Shown: piece by piece, positions 26,735-35,732 of the stretch
How the letters are laid out: each line of letters begins with the position of its first letter
Position numbering within the stretch: position 1 is the first letter of the stretch
Assembly (NCBI RefSeq): GCF_001677955.1
Contig: NZ_LELA01000055.1
Coordinates: 1 to 64,000, forward strand
Direction of reading: 5' to 3'
DNA length: 64,000 nucleotides
From: Chryseobacterium sp. BGARF1
GTDB lineage: Bacteria; Bacteroidota; Bacteroidia; Flavobacteriales; Weeksellaceae
Made by a program: the position numbers and the translations under genes
The notes under the pieces: generated by a model
Databases searched by the model: none
Told to the model about the DNA's origin: nothing
What the model saw: the letters and a program-made list of their open reading frames with translations, nothing else

Positions 26735-27811
26735 TTAAATAAATGGAGTTTTCACCACTTTTGCAGGAATGTTTTTATTTCTTACCTGAATAAAGATTTC
26801 GGTACCTAATTTGAAGTGCGATTTATCAACATACGCTAATCCCAAACCGATTTTTTTCATCGGAGACTGCGTTCCTGATGTTACTTTCCCAATTACATTT
26901 CCTTCAGCATCTACCACAGGGTAATCGTGTCTTGGAACTCCTTTATCAGTCAATTCAAAACCAACTAATTTTCTGGTAATACCTTCTTCTTTTTGTTTTG
27001 CGAAAATTTCTTTAGAAACAAAGTCTTTGTCAAACTTTGTGATCCAGCCTAATCCCGCTTCAAGTGGAGAGGTTGTATCGTCGATATCCATTCCGTACAA
27101 ACAGAATCCTTTTTCTAGTCTTAAAGTGTCTCTAGCAGCCAATCCGCAAGGAATAATTCCTTCTTCAGCTCCCGCTTCAATAATAGCGTCCCACAATTTT
27201 TCTGCAGATTCGTTGTTGAAATAAATTTCAAAACCACCACTTCCTGTATATCCAGTGTTTGAAATAATCACATCACTAACGCCAGCAACGGTACCCACGG
27301 TAAAGTTGTAATAAGGAATTTCTGAAAGGTTAGTTTCTGTTAATTTCTGAAGAATTTCAGTCGCTTTTGGTCCTTGAATAGCCAATAAAGACATTTCGTC
27401 TGAAGCATTGGTCATTTTTGCACCGAAGCTGTTGTATTTTGAAATATGATTCCAGTCTTTATCGATGTTTGAAGCATTTACCACTACAAAATATTTCTCA
27501 TCTTCCATTTTGTAAACGATAAGGTCGTCTACAATTCCTCCGTTTTCGTTTGGAAGGCAAGAGTACTGAGCTTTTCCATTTTCTAAAACATCCACATTGT
27601 TGGTTCCCACAAACTGCAAAAGGTCTTTTGCACCTGCACCTTCAATGAAAAACTGTCCCATGTGAGATACGTCAAATAATCCTGCTTTTTCTCTTACTGC
27701 AAAGTGTTCTTCCGTTACTCCGGAATATTGTACAGGCATTTCAAATCCTGCAAAAGGTACTATTTTCGCTCCTAAAGAAACGTGTTTGTCGTACAATGCT
27801 GTTTTTTTCAT
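26735..27811 (-). CDS. gcvT: Aminomethyltransferase (glycine cleavage T protein)
   Basis: The T protein takes the aminomethyl group from the H protein and makes methylene-tetrahydrofolate. 358 residues: N-terminal VPFAGFEMPVQYSGVTEEH, GLFDVSHMGQ with the catalytic-type Asp, the folate-site SNTGYTGSGGFEIYF, CGLAARDTLRLEKGFCLYG, and a C-terminal GKVTSGTQSPMKKIGLG barrel. It is probably cotranscribed with the upstream idi and secreted-protein genes (gaps of 14 and 10 bp). Partners gcvH and gcvP are not in the window. Confidence 0.97.
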   Translation of the reverse strand: MKKTALYDKHVSLGAKIVPFAGFEMPVQYSGVTEEHFAVREKAGLFDVSHMGQFFIEGAGAKDLLQFVGTNNVDVLENGKAQYSCLPNENGGIVDDLIVYKMEDEKYFVVVNASNIDKDWNHISKYNSFGAKMTNASDEMSLLAIQGPKATEILQKLTETNLSEIPYYNFTVGTVAGVSDVIISNTGYTGSGGFEIYFNNESAEKLWDAIIEAGAEEGIIPCGLAARDTLRLEKGFCLYGMDIDDTTSPLEAGLGWITKFDKDFVSKEIFAKQKEEGITRKLVGFELTDKGVPRHDYPVVDAEGNVIGKVTSGTQSPMKKIGLGLAYVDKSHFKLGTEIFIQVRNKNIPAKVVKTPFI

Positions 27812-27825
27812 AGGTAGATTTATTT

Positions 27826-28302
27826 CTATTTTTTTATTTTAAAACTTTCAAAAGTTTCGTTAAAAACTTTCATGTAGTTTCCGTTCCAGTGTTTTTGTTG
27901 GCAATTGATGCTTACAAGAAAAAAGTTTTTATCTTTCTGATATAATTTTGTAAACCAGAAAAGTTTTTCTTTTTCATCAAAATATTCATACTGATATTCT
28001 GTATATCCTTTTTTACTGCCTGTAATTTTTACTTTTTTTTCGTCATCTTGAGAGTTATACAACGCCAGAATAAATTTTTTCACCTCTACTTTTGGTAGAT
28101 TCAAATCACGATATTCTGAAATGGTAATTGCACCAATTTCATTGGTGGGGAAGATGTTTACAATTCCATCATCATTGGTTGCCTTCCAGGTATCGGGCAT
28201 GATGATTGAATAATTTTCGCTTTCATAAAGCTCAGTTCCCAATTTCTGAGCATGCGAATAAACGCTCAGTAAAAATGTGGTCATTAATACAATTTTTTTC
28301 AT
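27826..28302 (-). CDS. Small secreted protein, PsbP-like
   Basis: A signal peptide ending YSHAQ, then about 140 residues. The ENYSIIMPDTWKATNDDGIV and KKGYTEYQYEYFDEKEKLFW strands and the C-terminal FNETFESFKIKK resemble the PsbP/DUF1795-like fold found in many small periplasmic proteins. No catalytic motif. It lies between idi and gcvT on the same strand with short gaps. Function unknown. Confidence 0.65.
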   Translation of the reverse strand: MKKIVLMTTFLLSVYSHAQKLGTELYESENYSIIMPDTWKATNDDGIVNIFPTNEIGAITISEYRDLNLPKVEVKKFILALYNSQDDEKKVKITGSKKGYTEYQYEYFDEKEKLFWFTKLYQKDKNFFLVSINCQQKHWNGNYMKVFNETFESFKIKK

Positions 28303-28312
28303 CGGTGTGTTT

Positions 28313-28822
28313 TTAAAAATGATGTTTATATTCTTCCAGAATGATCTTAAACCATTCTGTAAATTGTTCAGGATGTTCAGAAATTTCTTTATCTAAATTT
28401 TCTAACGAAATATAACGGACTTCCTCAACTTCATCTTTATTTAAATTAAATTCTGAATGATAAGTTCCGGTAAAAACATGGTCGAGCTCGTGCTCCCAGA
28501 GTCCACCTCCAACGTCTGCTTTATAGATAAAATGAAATTTTTCTGAAAGTTCGGCATCAATTCCCAGTTCTTCATTTAATCTTCTTTTTGCTGCTTCAAG
28601 ATAGGTTTCTTCAATTCTGGGGTGCGAACAAACTGCATTGGTCCATTGGTGAGGAGAATGGTATTTTTCTGCAGCTCTTTTCTGCAACAGCATTTCACCG
28701 TTTTGATTAAATAAAAAAACTGAAAAAGCCCGATGAAGTAAGCCATTTACATGAGCTTGCTGTTTTTCCATCAAACCTAAAACTTCATCTTGAGGATTTA
28801 CCAATACTACGAATTCTTCCAT
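28313..28822 (-). CDS. idi: Isopentenyl-diphosphate delta-isomerase, type I
   Basis: Interconverts IPP and DMAPP for isoprenoids (menaquinone side chain, carotenoids). A 169-residue Nudix-fold enzyme with the catalytic Cys in NAVCSHPR, the Nudix-like EAAKRRLNEELGI helix, and the catalytic Glu in WEHELDHVF. Metal-binding His residues occur in AHVNGLLHRAFSVFLF. The first gene of the idi-secreted protein-gcvT set. Confidence 0.96.
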   Translation of the reverse strand: MEEFVVLVNPQDEVLGLMEKQQAHVNGLLHRAFSVFLFNQNGEMLLQKRAAEKYHSPHQWTNAVCSHPRIEETYLEAAKRRLNEELGIDAELSEKFHFIYKADVGGGLWEHELDHVFTGTYHSEFNLNKDEVEEVRYISLENLDKEISEHPEQFTEWFKIILEEYKHHF

Positions 28823-28981
28823 TCCTACAAATTTAAGTTTAAAACGTGATTTTGTAAAATAAATGTTTAGTTTTTTTAATTATTTATGAAATTTTAGCTT
28901 TTTTGAATACATTAAATACCAATGATGTTTATGAAAAATGTAACGAAGTAATGGTTTTCGTTGATTTTAAATTTGATTTTG

Positions 28982-28997
28982 TGTTAAAATTTTAACA
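28982..28997. promoter_or_regulatory. Perfect 16-bp palindrome TGTTAAAATTTTAACA
   Basis: It lies 38 bp upstream of the -7 box TAACTTTG at 29036-29043 of the HAD-family gene. The position fits an activator or repressor operator. The regulator is unknown. Confidence 0.4.
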
Positions 28998-29035
28998 TAA
29001 ACTAAGATTAATATGACTGTTTGGATGAGAAAGTG

Positions 29036-29043
29036 TAACTTTG
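29036..29043 (+). promoter_or_regulatory. -7 box TAACTTTG of HAD gene
   Basis: A TAnnTTTG match 20 nt before the ATG at 29064. Confidence 0.55.
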
Positions 29044-29063
29044 CACTTTAAAATTTTGAAGCA

Positions 29064-29468
29064 ATGGAACTAGATTATATTGAGCATATCAGTCCGATTC
29101 TAAAAGACGGAATTAAAAATTATCTTATCGATATCGATGGAACAATTACAGAAGATGTTCCCAACGAAGAGCCGGAAAGAATGGTGACTTGCGAGCCTTT
29201 TCCAGATGCACTAGAAACCGTTAATAGATGGTATGACGAGGGTCATCAGATTTGTTTTTTTACTTCAAGAACTGAAAATTTAAAACAAATTACCATTGAT
29301 TGGCTAGATAAACACGGTTTCAAATATCACAGCGTTTTGTGCGGAAAACCAAGAGGCGGAAATTATCACTGGATCGATAATCACTTGGTAAGAGCTACAA
29401 GATACAAAGGCAAATTTACCGACTTGGTAGAGAAGCAGGTAACAATAGAAGTTTTTAAAGAAGATTAA
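29064..29468 (+). CDS. HAD-superfamily phosphatase-like protein
   Basis: 134 residues with the HAD motifs NYLIDIDGTITED (motif I, DxDGT), FFTSRT (motif II), GKPRGGNYHWIDNH (motifs III/IV). The small size and lack of a large cap domain resemble short flavobacterial HAD proteins, sometimes labelled phosphoheptose isomerase by transfer; the sequence gives no support for that. Substrate unknown. It lies about 100 bp before serA on the same strand and might share its transcript. Confidence 0.85.
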   Translation: MELDYIEHISPILKDGIKNYLIDIDGTITEDVPNEEPERMVTCEPFPDALETVNRWYDEGHQICFFTSRTENLKQITIDWLDKHGFKYHSVLCGKPRGGNYHWIDNHLVRATRYKGKFTDLVEKQVTIEVFKED

Positions 29469-29565
29469 ATCATAGAAGAGATTTAAAGATTAAACGAAAG
29501 GTGAAAACCAAAAATTCTTTTAATTTTTAAATCTTTTTACATTTTAAATAGATTATAAGTTAGTT

Positions 29566-30525
29566 ATGAAAGTTTTAGCAAACGACGGTTTAGATCAATC
29601 TGGGATTGATGCATTAACTGAAAAAGGCTTTGAAGTAATTACTACAAAAGTTCCGCAGGAGCTTCTTTTAGATTACATCAACGAGCACAAGATTCGTACA
29701 GTTTTGGTGAGAAGTGCGACACAGGTAAGAAAAGATATTATTGATAATTGTCCGTCGCTGGAAATCATCGGAAGAGGTGGAGTTGGGATGGATAATATTG
29801 ATGTAGATTATGCAAGAGAAAAAGGAATTCATGTGATCAATACGCCTTCTGCTTCTTCAGAATCGGTTGCAGAATTGGTTTTTGCTCATTTGTTTTCGGG
29901 AGCTAGATTTTTGCAGGATTCAAACAGAAAAATGCCTTTGGTTGGTGATACAGAATTTGCTTCGCTAAAAAAAGCTTATGCTGCAGGTATTGAATTGAAA
30001 GGAAAAACCATCGGAATCGTTGGGATGGGAAGAATCGGTCAGGAGGTTGCTAAAATCGCTTTAGGGTTAGGAATGAGAGTAATTGCTGCTGATAATATGG
30101 TTGGGAAAGCAAGTATTAAAGTAACTTTCTACAACAATCAATTCATCAATGTTGAGATCGAAACTGAACCTTTGGAACAAGTTTTAAGACATTCAGATTT
30201 TATTACGCTTCACGTTCCGGCTCAGAAAGAAGGTTATATGATTGGTGCATCTGAGTTTGAAATGATGAAAGATGGTGTTGCTATTGTTAACTGCTCAAGA
30301 GGTGGCGTGATTGATGAAACTGCTTTAATTGAAGCCTTAGATTCAGGAAAAGTAAGATTTGCAGGTCTTGATGTTTTCATTAATGAGCCGACTCCTTCAA
30401 AAGATATTATTACACATTCTAAAATTTCGGTAACTCCACATACCGGTGCATCAACACTGGAAGCTCAGGATAGAATCGGACTTTCTTTGGCAGAGCAGAT
30501 TACAAGTATTTTTCAAGTACACTAA
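29566..30525 (+). CDS. serA: D-3-phosphoglycerate dehydrogenase, short form
   Basis: The first step of serine synthesis from 3-phosphoglycerate. The 319-residue protein has only catalytic and NAD-binding domains; the C-terminal ACT regulatory domain of long SerA is absent, so serine feedback by that route is unlikely. Visible: VRSATQVRKDII, GRGGVGMDNIDVDYA, the Rossmann GIVGMGRIGQEVAK, CSRGGVIDETAL and the catalytic His in VTPHTGASTLEA. Other 2-hydroxyacid specificities cannot be fully excluded. Confidence 0.9.
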   Translation: MKVLANDGLDQSGIDALTEKGFEVITTKVPQELLLDYINEHKIRTVLVRSATQVRKDIIDNCPSLEIIGRGGVGMDNIDVDYAREKGIHVINTPSASSESVAELVFAHLFSGARFLQDSNRKMPLVGDTEFASLKKAYAAGIELKGKTIGIVGMGRIGQEVAKIALGLGMRVIAADNMVGKASIKVTFYNNQFINVEIETEPLEQVLRHSDFITLHVPAQKEGYMIGASEFEMMKDGVAIVNCSRGGVIDETALIEALDSGKVRFAGLDVFINEPTPSKDIITHSKISVTPHTGASTLEAQDRIGLSLAEQITSIFQVH

Positions 30526-30540
30526 AAATAGTGCTACAAT

Positions 30541-30580
30541 AAAAAATCCGCTGTAACTTTACGTTGCAGCGGATTTTTTT
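30541..30580. terminator. Bidirectional terminator between serA and mscL
   Basis: AAAAAATCCGCTGTAAC (30541-30557) pairs with GTTGCAGCGGATTTTTT. There are A and T runs on both sides, serving convergent genes. Confidence 0.9.
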
Positions 30581-30594
30581 ATATGAAATTTTTA

Positions 30595-31038
30595 TTATTT
30601 CTTCTTTAATTCATCACGAATTTCAACAAGCAATTGCTCTGTAGCTGTTGGTACCGCAGGAGCTTCGGGAGCTGCAACTTCAGCTTTTCTCATTCTGTTG
30701 ATTGTTTTTACAAGCATGAAAACAACCAATGCAAGAAGTATAAAATTAATCGCTACCGTAATGAAGTTTCCGTAAGCGAAAATAGCTGCGTCAGGAGCAA
30801 GTTCTTTAGCTTTTGCAAGCGTAGATCCTGCAGGAATATTTTCAGAACCTTTTCCTATTGCGAAATAAATACTGCTGAAATCTGGTTTTCCAACGATTGC
30901 CGCGACGATAGGCATAATCAAATCATCAATCATACTCGTTACAATTTTTCCGAAAGCACCACCGATAATTACACCGACTGCCAGGTCAAAAGCATTCCCT
31001 TTAACGGCAAATTCTTTAAATTCTTTAATAAATCCCAT
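30595..31038 (-). CDS. mscL: Large-conductance mechanosensitive channel
   Basis: An inner-membrane pore that opens on hypo-osmotic stretch. 147 residues: N-terminal GFIKEFKEFAVKGNAFDLAV (amphipathic helix and TM1 start), then GVIIGGAFGKIVTSMIDDL, a short periplasmic loop, TM2 (FITVAINFILLALVVFMLVK), and a C-terminal bundle helix ending EIRDELKKK. Single gene. Confidence 0.97.
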   Translation of the reverse strand: MGFIKEFKEFAVKGNAFDLAVGVIIGGAFGKIVTSMIDDLIMPIVAAIVGKPDFSSIYFAIGKGSENIPAGSTLAKAKELAPDAAIFAYGNFITVAINFILLALVVFMLVKTINRMRKAEVAAPEAPAVPTATEQLLVEIRDELKKK

Positions 31039-31164
31039 AATTTATATTTTTAATTGTTTTAAACAAAAGTATCATTTAAAAATAATAAATCTTAAATGTT
31101 TTGGGTATTTTTTTTTGCTTTAAATTATCAGAAATTATCATTAAATTGAAAAAAAACAATCAGA

Positions 31165-32682
31165 ATGAAAATTTTTACGGTAGAAAATATCAGATTGGCG
31201 GATCGATATACGATTCAGAATGAGCCGATTTCGTCTGATCAATTGATGGAAAGAGCTTCTTCACTTTGCGTAGAATGGATCTTTTCGAATTGTAAACATC
31301 ATACAAAATTTGCAATATTTTGCGGAAACGGAAATAATGGGGGTGATGGTTTTGCCATTGCGAGAATGCTGTATCTGAAAGGCTTTGATATCGATGTTTT
31401 TATCAATAAAGAACAGTTGAAATTTTCTAATGAAGCTTTGATCAATTATAATAGATTGAAAGATATTTTTGGTATTTCATTAATCGATTTTCATGATGTT
31501 TCAACATATAATTTTGATGAAAAAACAGTAATTATCGATGCACTTTTCGGAACCGGATTATCAAGAAGTCCCGAAGGGATTTTTAAAACGGTGATTGAAG
31601 TTTTAAATTCAAAAAATAATCCTAAAATTTCGATTGATATTCCGTCAGGACTATTTGCGGATCAGATGAATGATGAAAACTCAACTATATTTAAAGCTGA
31701 TTACACATTGACTTTTCAGTTTTGGAAAAAAAGTTTTCTTCATCCTGAAACTGGAAGTTTTATCGGAAAAGTTATTGTTTTAGATATCAATTTAGCTAAG
31801 GAATTTATTGAAAATACTCAAACTGATGATTTTGTAATTGATGATGAAGTTATTCTTAATATTTTTAAAGTACGACAAGATTTTACCCATAAAGGCACTT
31901 ATGGAAGATCAATTATTGTTGGCGGAAGTTATGGGAAAATAGGGGCTGTGGTTCTGGCGACTAAATCTGCTTTAAAAACGGGTTCAGGGTTAACATTTGT
32001 TTTGGCACCGAATTGTGGTTATGAAATTCTGCAGACAAGTGTTCCAGAAGCAATGTTTATGGATGGGGGGGAGAAATTTATCAATCAAATTGAAGAGGTA
32101 GAAAATGCTGTTTACGGAATTGGTCCTGGTTTAAGAACAGAGAAAGAAACGGTAAAAGCTTTGCTGGAGTTTATTGAAAATCATCAATCTCCTTTAATTT
32201 TGGATGCAGATGCTTTGAATATTATTTCTAAAGATAAGAGCTATTTAAAATTAATTCCTAAAAGATCAATTATTACCCCGCATCCGAAAGAATTTGAAAG
32301 ACTTTTCGGAAAAACTGAAAACTCATTTGAAAGGTTAGATCTAGCTAAAACAAAGGCTAAAGAGTTGGGGATTTATATCGTTTTAAAAGATCACCATACG
32401 CAAGTGGTAACTCCAGAAGGAGCAGTTTTTTACAATGTCACCGGAAATTCAGGCTTGGCAAAAGGAGGAAGCGGAGACATTCTTACCGGAATTATTACTT
32501 CACTTTTAGCTCAAAGATATTCTGAAGAAGAAGCCGCAATCTTTGGGGTTTGGCTTCACGGAAAAGCGGCTGATTTTGCCGCCGAAAAACATTCCAAAGA
32601 AGCGATGCAACCTACAGATGTTATTAATGAGCTTGGAAATGTGTTTCTGTATTTAAACAAAAAAGCCACAACTCAGTTGTGA
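31165..32682 (+). CDS. nnr: Bifunctional NAD(P)HX epimerase / ADP-dependent NAD(P)HX dehydratase
   Basis: Repairs hydrated NADH/NADPH. The N-terminal YjeF-type epimerase domain (about 1-210) shows FCGNGNNGGDGFAIARML and IDALFGTGL. The C-terminal kinase-fold dehydratase (about 220-505) shows TPHPKEFERLFG and GNSGLAKGGSGDILTGII, the ATP/ADP site. 505 residues, normal for the fused enzyme. The stop codon lies inside a terminator hairpin shared with convergent lgt. Confidence 0.95.
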   Translation: MKIFTVENIRLADRYTIQNEPISSDQLMERASSLCVEWIFSNCKHHTKFAIFCGNGNNGGDGFAIARMLYLKGFDIDVFINKEQLKFSNEALINYNRLKDIFGISLIDFHDVSTYNFDEKTVIIDALFGTGLSRSPEGIFKTVIEVLNSKNNPKISIDIPSGLFADQMNDENSTIFKADYTLTFQFWKKSFLHPETGSFIGKVIVLDINLAKEFIENTQTDDFVIDDEVILNIFKVRQDFTHKGTYGRSIIVGGSYGKIGAVVLATKSALKTGSGLTFVLAPNCGYEILQTSVPEAMFMDGGEKFINQIEEVENAVYGIGPGLRTEKETVKALLEFIENHQSPLILDADALNIISKDKSYLKLIPKRSIITPHPKEFERLFGKTENSFERLDLAKTKAKELGIYIVLKDHHTQVVTPEGAVFYNVTGNSGLAKGGSGDILTGIITSLLAQRYSEEEAAIFGVWLHGKAADFAAEKHSKEAMQPTDVINELGNVFLYLNKKATTQL

Positions 32683-32686
32683 CTTT
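32660..32686. terminator. Terminator overlapping the nnr stop codon
   Basis: AAAGCCACAACT pairs with AGTTGTGACTTT across the last codons of nnr. It is A-rich on the left and T-rich on the right of the stem, so it could serve both convergent genes. Confidence 0.6.
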
Positions 32687-32708
32687 CAGATTTTATATGT
32701 TTTAAAAA

Positions 32709-33980
32709 TTATTCAGGTTTAGCATTTTCAGCTTCTGTAATTTTTAAATTTTTAGAATAAAGCATAATGATAAATCCTGCAATCATGAACGGAATCGATA
32801 AAATCTGTCCGGTATTTAATCCTGCAAAAGAAATAAATTCGTCACCTTGAGGCTCTTTCAGGAATTCTACAAAGAATCTGATTGCCCATAGAATAATGAA
32901 GAATAAACCAAATAACCATCCTTGCTGGTATTTTTTGTCAGTTTTTCTGTATAAAGTCCAAAGTAAAATAAACAATAAAACATAACCTACCGCTTCAAAT
33001 AACTGAGTAGGATAACGTGGAATTGTTACACCGTATTCACTGCTTTGTTGTGGAAAAAGAATTGCAAATGGTGAACTAGGATCAACTGGTTTACCAATGA
33101 TTTCAGAGTTGAAAAAATTCCCCATTCTTACAAAAGCTCCACCTATCGCAACTACAATTCCTAATCTGTCATAAACCCAAAACGGATTTTTTTTGATGAT
33201 TTTAAATGAATAATAAAGAGTCGTTAGAATTACAGCAATTGTAGCTCCGTGACTTGCCAATCCGGAAAAACCGGTGAATTTTAAACCATTTTTTGTACTG
33301 ATTGGTAAGAAAACACTCCAGAAATCTTCTTTAAATAATTCAGGCTGATAAAAAATAACGTGCCCCATTCTTGCTCCCAGAATAGTACCAATTAATGTCC
33401 AGGTAAAAATAGGCTCTACATATTTCAGGTTTACATTATCAGTTTGATACATCTTTGTCATTAAAATATAGCCTATCCCAAATGCGAAAATAAACATCAA
33501 ACTATAAAAGTGCAGTGTAAAAGGCCCCAATTGAATTCCGGGAGTAATATCCCAAATTTTAAATGGAGTTTCTAATGAAACAGTGTCGCTTGGAGCTATC
33601 GGTTTTTTAGTTTTTACCGCATATTTCAGTGTTTCAATTTTATCTTCAGAGATGTTTGAATTTTCTACAAGCTTAAAATCTTTATCAAAAAACTGATAGT
33701 TTGCGTTCTTATAATTATTGATAAGAATTGCATTAGAATGATATGGGTCTGCTTCAACATTGGTTTTGGTGAAAATAACCAAGGTATTGTCATTGGTCAC
33801 TACATCAGCAAATTTATTAATGTTTCTAAATTCTGTACTGGCATAAATTTTTACAGGTAATTCTGCAGAATTAATTTTTAATGTTCCGTCAGATAAGCTG
33901 TCTTGATGATTCTGGGCAAAAAAACATTGGGTAACCAATGCGAATAGCACAAAATAAATTCGAAAGAAAATATTACTCAT
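32709..33980 (-). CDS. lgt: Prolipoprotein diacylglyceryl transferase with exported N-terminal extension
   Basis: Transfers diacylglycerol to the lipobox Cys of prolipoproteins. The Lgt core starts near residue 145 of the 423-residue protein: FTLHFYSLMFIFAFGIGY, LGARMGHVIFYQPE, SGLASHGATIA, RMGNFFNSEIIGKP and RYPTQLFEAVGYV are the family signatures. Ahead of the core are a signal-like segment (IFFRIYFVLFALVTQCFFAQ) and about 115 residues of extracytoplasmic beta-rich sequence not found in E. coli Lgt. ATG 33980 is chosen because a longer frame would run into yidD, 26 bp upstream. Confidence 0.93.
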   Translation of the reverse strand: MSNIFFRIYFVLFALVTQCFFAQNHQDSLSDGTLKINSAELPVKIYASTEFRNINKFADVVTNDNTLVIFTKTNVEADPYHSNAILINNYKNANYQFFDKDFKLVENSNISEDKIETLKYAVKTKKPIAPSDTVSLETPFKIWDITPGIQLGPFTLHFYSLMFIFAFGIGYILMTKMYQTDNVNLKYVEPIFTWTLIGTILGARMGHVIFYQPELFKEDFWSVFLPISTKNGLKFTGFSGLASHGATIAVILTTLYYSFKIIKKNPFWVYDRLGIVVAIGGAFVRMGNFFNSEIIGKPVDPSSPFAILFPQQSSEYGVTIPRYPTQLFEAVGYVLLFILLWTLYRKTDKKYQQGWLFGLFFIILWAIRFFVEFLKEPQGDEFISFAGLNTGQILSIPFMIAGFIIMLYSKNLKITEAENAKPE

Positions 33981-34005
33981 TTTTATTTGTTTATTATTGA
34001 ATATT

Positions 34006-34248
34006 TTATTTTTTTGGAGGAACAGGGTCATAACCGCTTCCACCCCAAGGATGACATTTTGAAATTCTTTTTACACCCAGCCAAAATCCTTTAAAAATAC
34101 CATGAACCTGCAGAGATTCTACCATATAATGTGAACAGGTAGGTTCGTATCGGCAATTCTTGGGAAGTAAGGGCGAAATAAACCACTGGTAAAATTTAAT
34201 AAGAATTACCAAAGGTGAAGTGATGATTTTGTTAAATGAAAGTTTCAA
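34006..34248 (-). CDS. yidD: Membrane protein insertion efficiency factor YidD
   Basis: 80 residues with the family core [31 protein letters not shown] and [17 protein letters not shown]. It is thought to aid YidC-dependent insertion and lies at the membrane face by an N-terminal amphipathic helix. It sits 25 bp upstream of lgt on the same strand and probably shares its transcript, instead of the usual rpmH-rnpA-yidD-yidC setting. Confidence 0.96.
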   Translation of the reverse strand: MKLSFNKIITSPLVILIKFYQWFISPLLPKNCRYEPTCSHYMVESLQVHGIFKGFWLGVKRISKCHPWGGSGYDPVPPKK

Positions 34249-34397
34249 AACATTGCAAAAGTAGGGTAAAAAATTGAAATTTAGTTTAAATTTGTTTGAA
34301 GTTTCAGACTGTAAACAGATGATTGGTCGGATAAATTAATCGCTTTATCAATTCTGTTTATTTTCATCAAATATTTAAAATTCAAATAGATAAAATC

Positions 34398-35675
34398 TTG
34401 AATCACAACACTCCTTTAGCAGAAAGATTAAGACCAAAAACCTTAGATGAAGTTTTAGGGCAGGAGCATCTTACCGGTGAGAAAGGCACCATCCGGAAAA
34501 TGCTGGAAAATGACGCCTTAAATTCTCTTATTCTTTGGGGACCTCCGGGAACCGGAAAAACGACTTTGGCAGAAATTATTTCGGAAAAATCAGGAAGGAA
34601 ATTTTTTAAACTTTCAGCAGTTTCCTCAGGCGTAAAAGATGTGCGCGATGTGATAGAAGATGCAAAAAAGCAAAACCTTTTTTCAGGAAAATCTCCGATT
34701 CTTTTTATTGATGAAATTCACCGTTTTAATAAATCTCAACAAGATTCTCTACTTCACGCTGTAGAAAAAGGCTGGGTGGTTCTTATTGGTGCAACTACCG
34801 AAAACCCAAGCTTTGAAGTGGTTTCAGCATTGCTTTCAAGAAGCCAGGTTTACATATTAAAAGCTTTGAGCCACGAAAAACTGGAGGAGCTTATTGATAT
34901 TGCATCAGATAGATTTAATAAAGATGAAGGAACTGATTTTAAGATTAAAGAAAAAGAAGCTTTCATTCAGTATTCTGGTGGTGATGGCAGAAAGCTGATT
35001 AATTCTGTAGAGTTGGTACTCAATCAGTTTAAAAATTCTGATAATAAAGAAATTTCCAATGACGATGTGATGTCGGTTCTTCAGGAAACGATGGCGCTTT
35101 ATGATAAAAATGGTGAGCAACATTATGATATTATCTCAGCTTTCATTAAATCAATGCGTGGAGGTGACCCTAACGGAGCAGTGTATTGGTTGGCAAGAAT
35201 GATTGCAGGTGGTGAAGATATTAAATTTATTGCTCGAAGAATGCTTATTCTTGCTTCTGAAGATATTGGCTTGGCGAACCCGAATGCTTTGGTAATTGCG
35301 AATAATTGTTTTCAGGCGATTAACGTTATTGGAAATCCAGAATCGAGAATTTTACTGAGTGAAACGGCGATTTATCTTGCGGTTTCACCCAAAAGTAATT
35401 CAGCTTATATGGCAATTAATGATGCTTTGGCTTTTGTGAAGAAAACCGGAAATCTTCCTGTTCCTTTGCATTTGAGGAATGCTCCGACAAAGTTGATGAA
35501 AGATTTAGATTATGGTAAAGAATATAAATATGCCCATTCTTTTGAAGGGAATTTTGTAAATCAGGATTTTTTGCCGGAAGAAATAAAAGATGCCAAATTC
35601 TATGAGCCCGGAAATAATGCCACCGAAAAGAAAATCTACGAAGAACTTAAGAAAAAATGGAATAACAAATATTAG
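34398..35675 (+). CDS. rarA: Replication-associated recombination protein A (RarA/MgsA)
   Basis: An AAA+ ATPase acting at stalled forks. 425 residues: PLAERLRPKTLDEVLGQEHL, Walker A GPPGTGKTTLAEII, Walker B LFIDEIHRFNKSQQDSLL, sensor-1 GATTENPSFEV, and the C-terminal tetramerisation part (SMRGGDPNGAVYWLARMI, RRMLILASEDIGLANPNAL). The start is a TTG at 34398, since no ATG precedes the conserved LAERLRP. It ends in a bidirectional terminator. Confidence 0.95.
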   Translation: MNHNTPLAERLRPKTLDEVLGQEHLTGEKGTIRKMLENDALNSLILWGPPGTGKTTLAEIISEKSGRKFFKLSAVSSGVKDVRDVIEDAKKQNLFSGKSPILFIDEIHRFNKSQQDSLLHAVEKGWVVLIGATTENPSFEVVSALLSRSQVYILKALSHEKLEELIDIASDRFNKDEGTDFKIKEKEAFIQYSGGDGRKLINSVELVLNQFKNSDNKEISNDDVMSVLQETMALYDKNGEQHYDIISAFIKSMRGGDPNGAVYWLARMIAGGEDIKFIARRMLILASEDIGLANPNALVIANNCFQAINVIGNPESRILLSETAIYLAVSPKSNSAYMAINDALAFVKKTGNLPVPLHLRNAPTKLMKDLDYGKEYKYAHSFEGNFVNQDFLPEEIKDAKFYEPGNNATEKKIYEELKKKWNNKY

Positions 35676-35680
35676 TCATA

Positions 35681-35716
35681 AAAAAAACGGATGTTCAAAA
35701 GAGCATCCGTTTTTAA
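35681..35716. terminator. Bidirectional terminator between rarA and secreted protein gene
   Basis: AAAAACGGATG (35684-35694) pairs with CATCCGTTTTT (35705-35715). Confidence 0.9.
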
Positions 35717-35732
35717 ATATAATTTGATTTTA

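Noticed and set aside
29064..29468. Phosphoheptose isomerase label
   Set aside because: No SIS-domain features; only HAD motifs are visible.
33981..34043. Longer Lgt start
   Set aside because: It would overlap yidD and place 21 odd residues before a signal-like segment.
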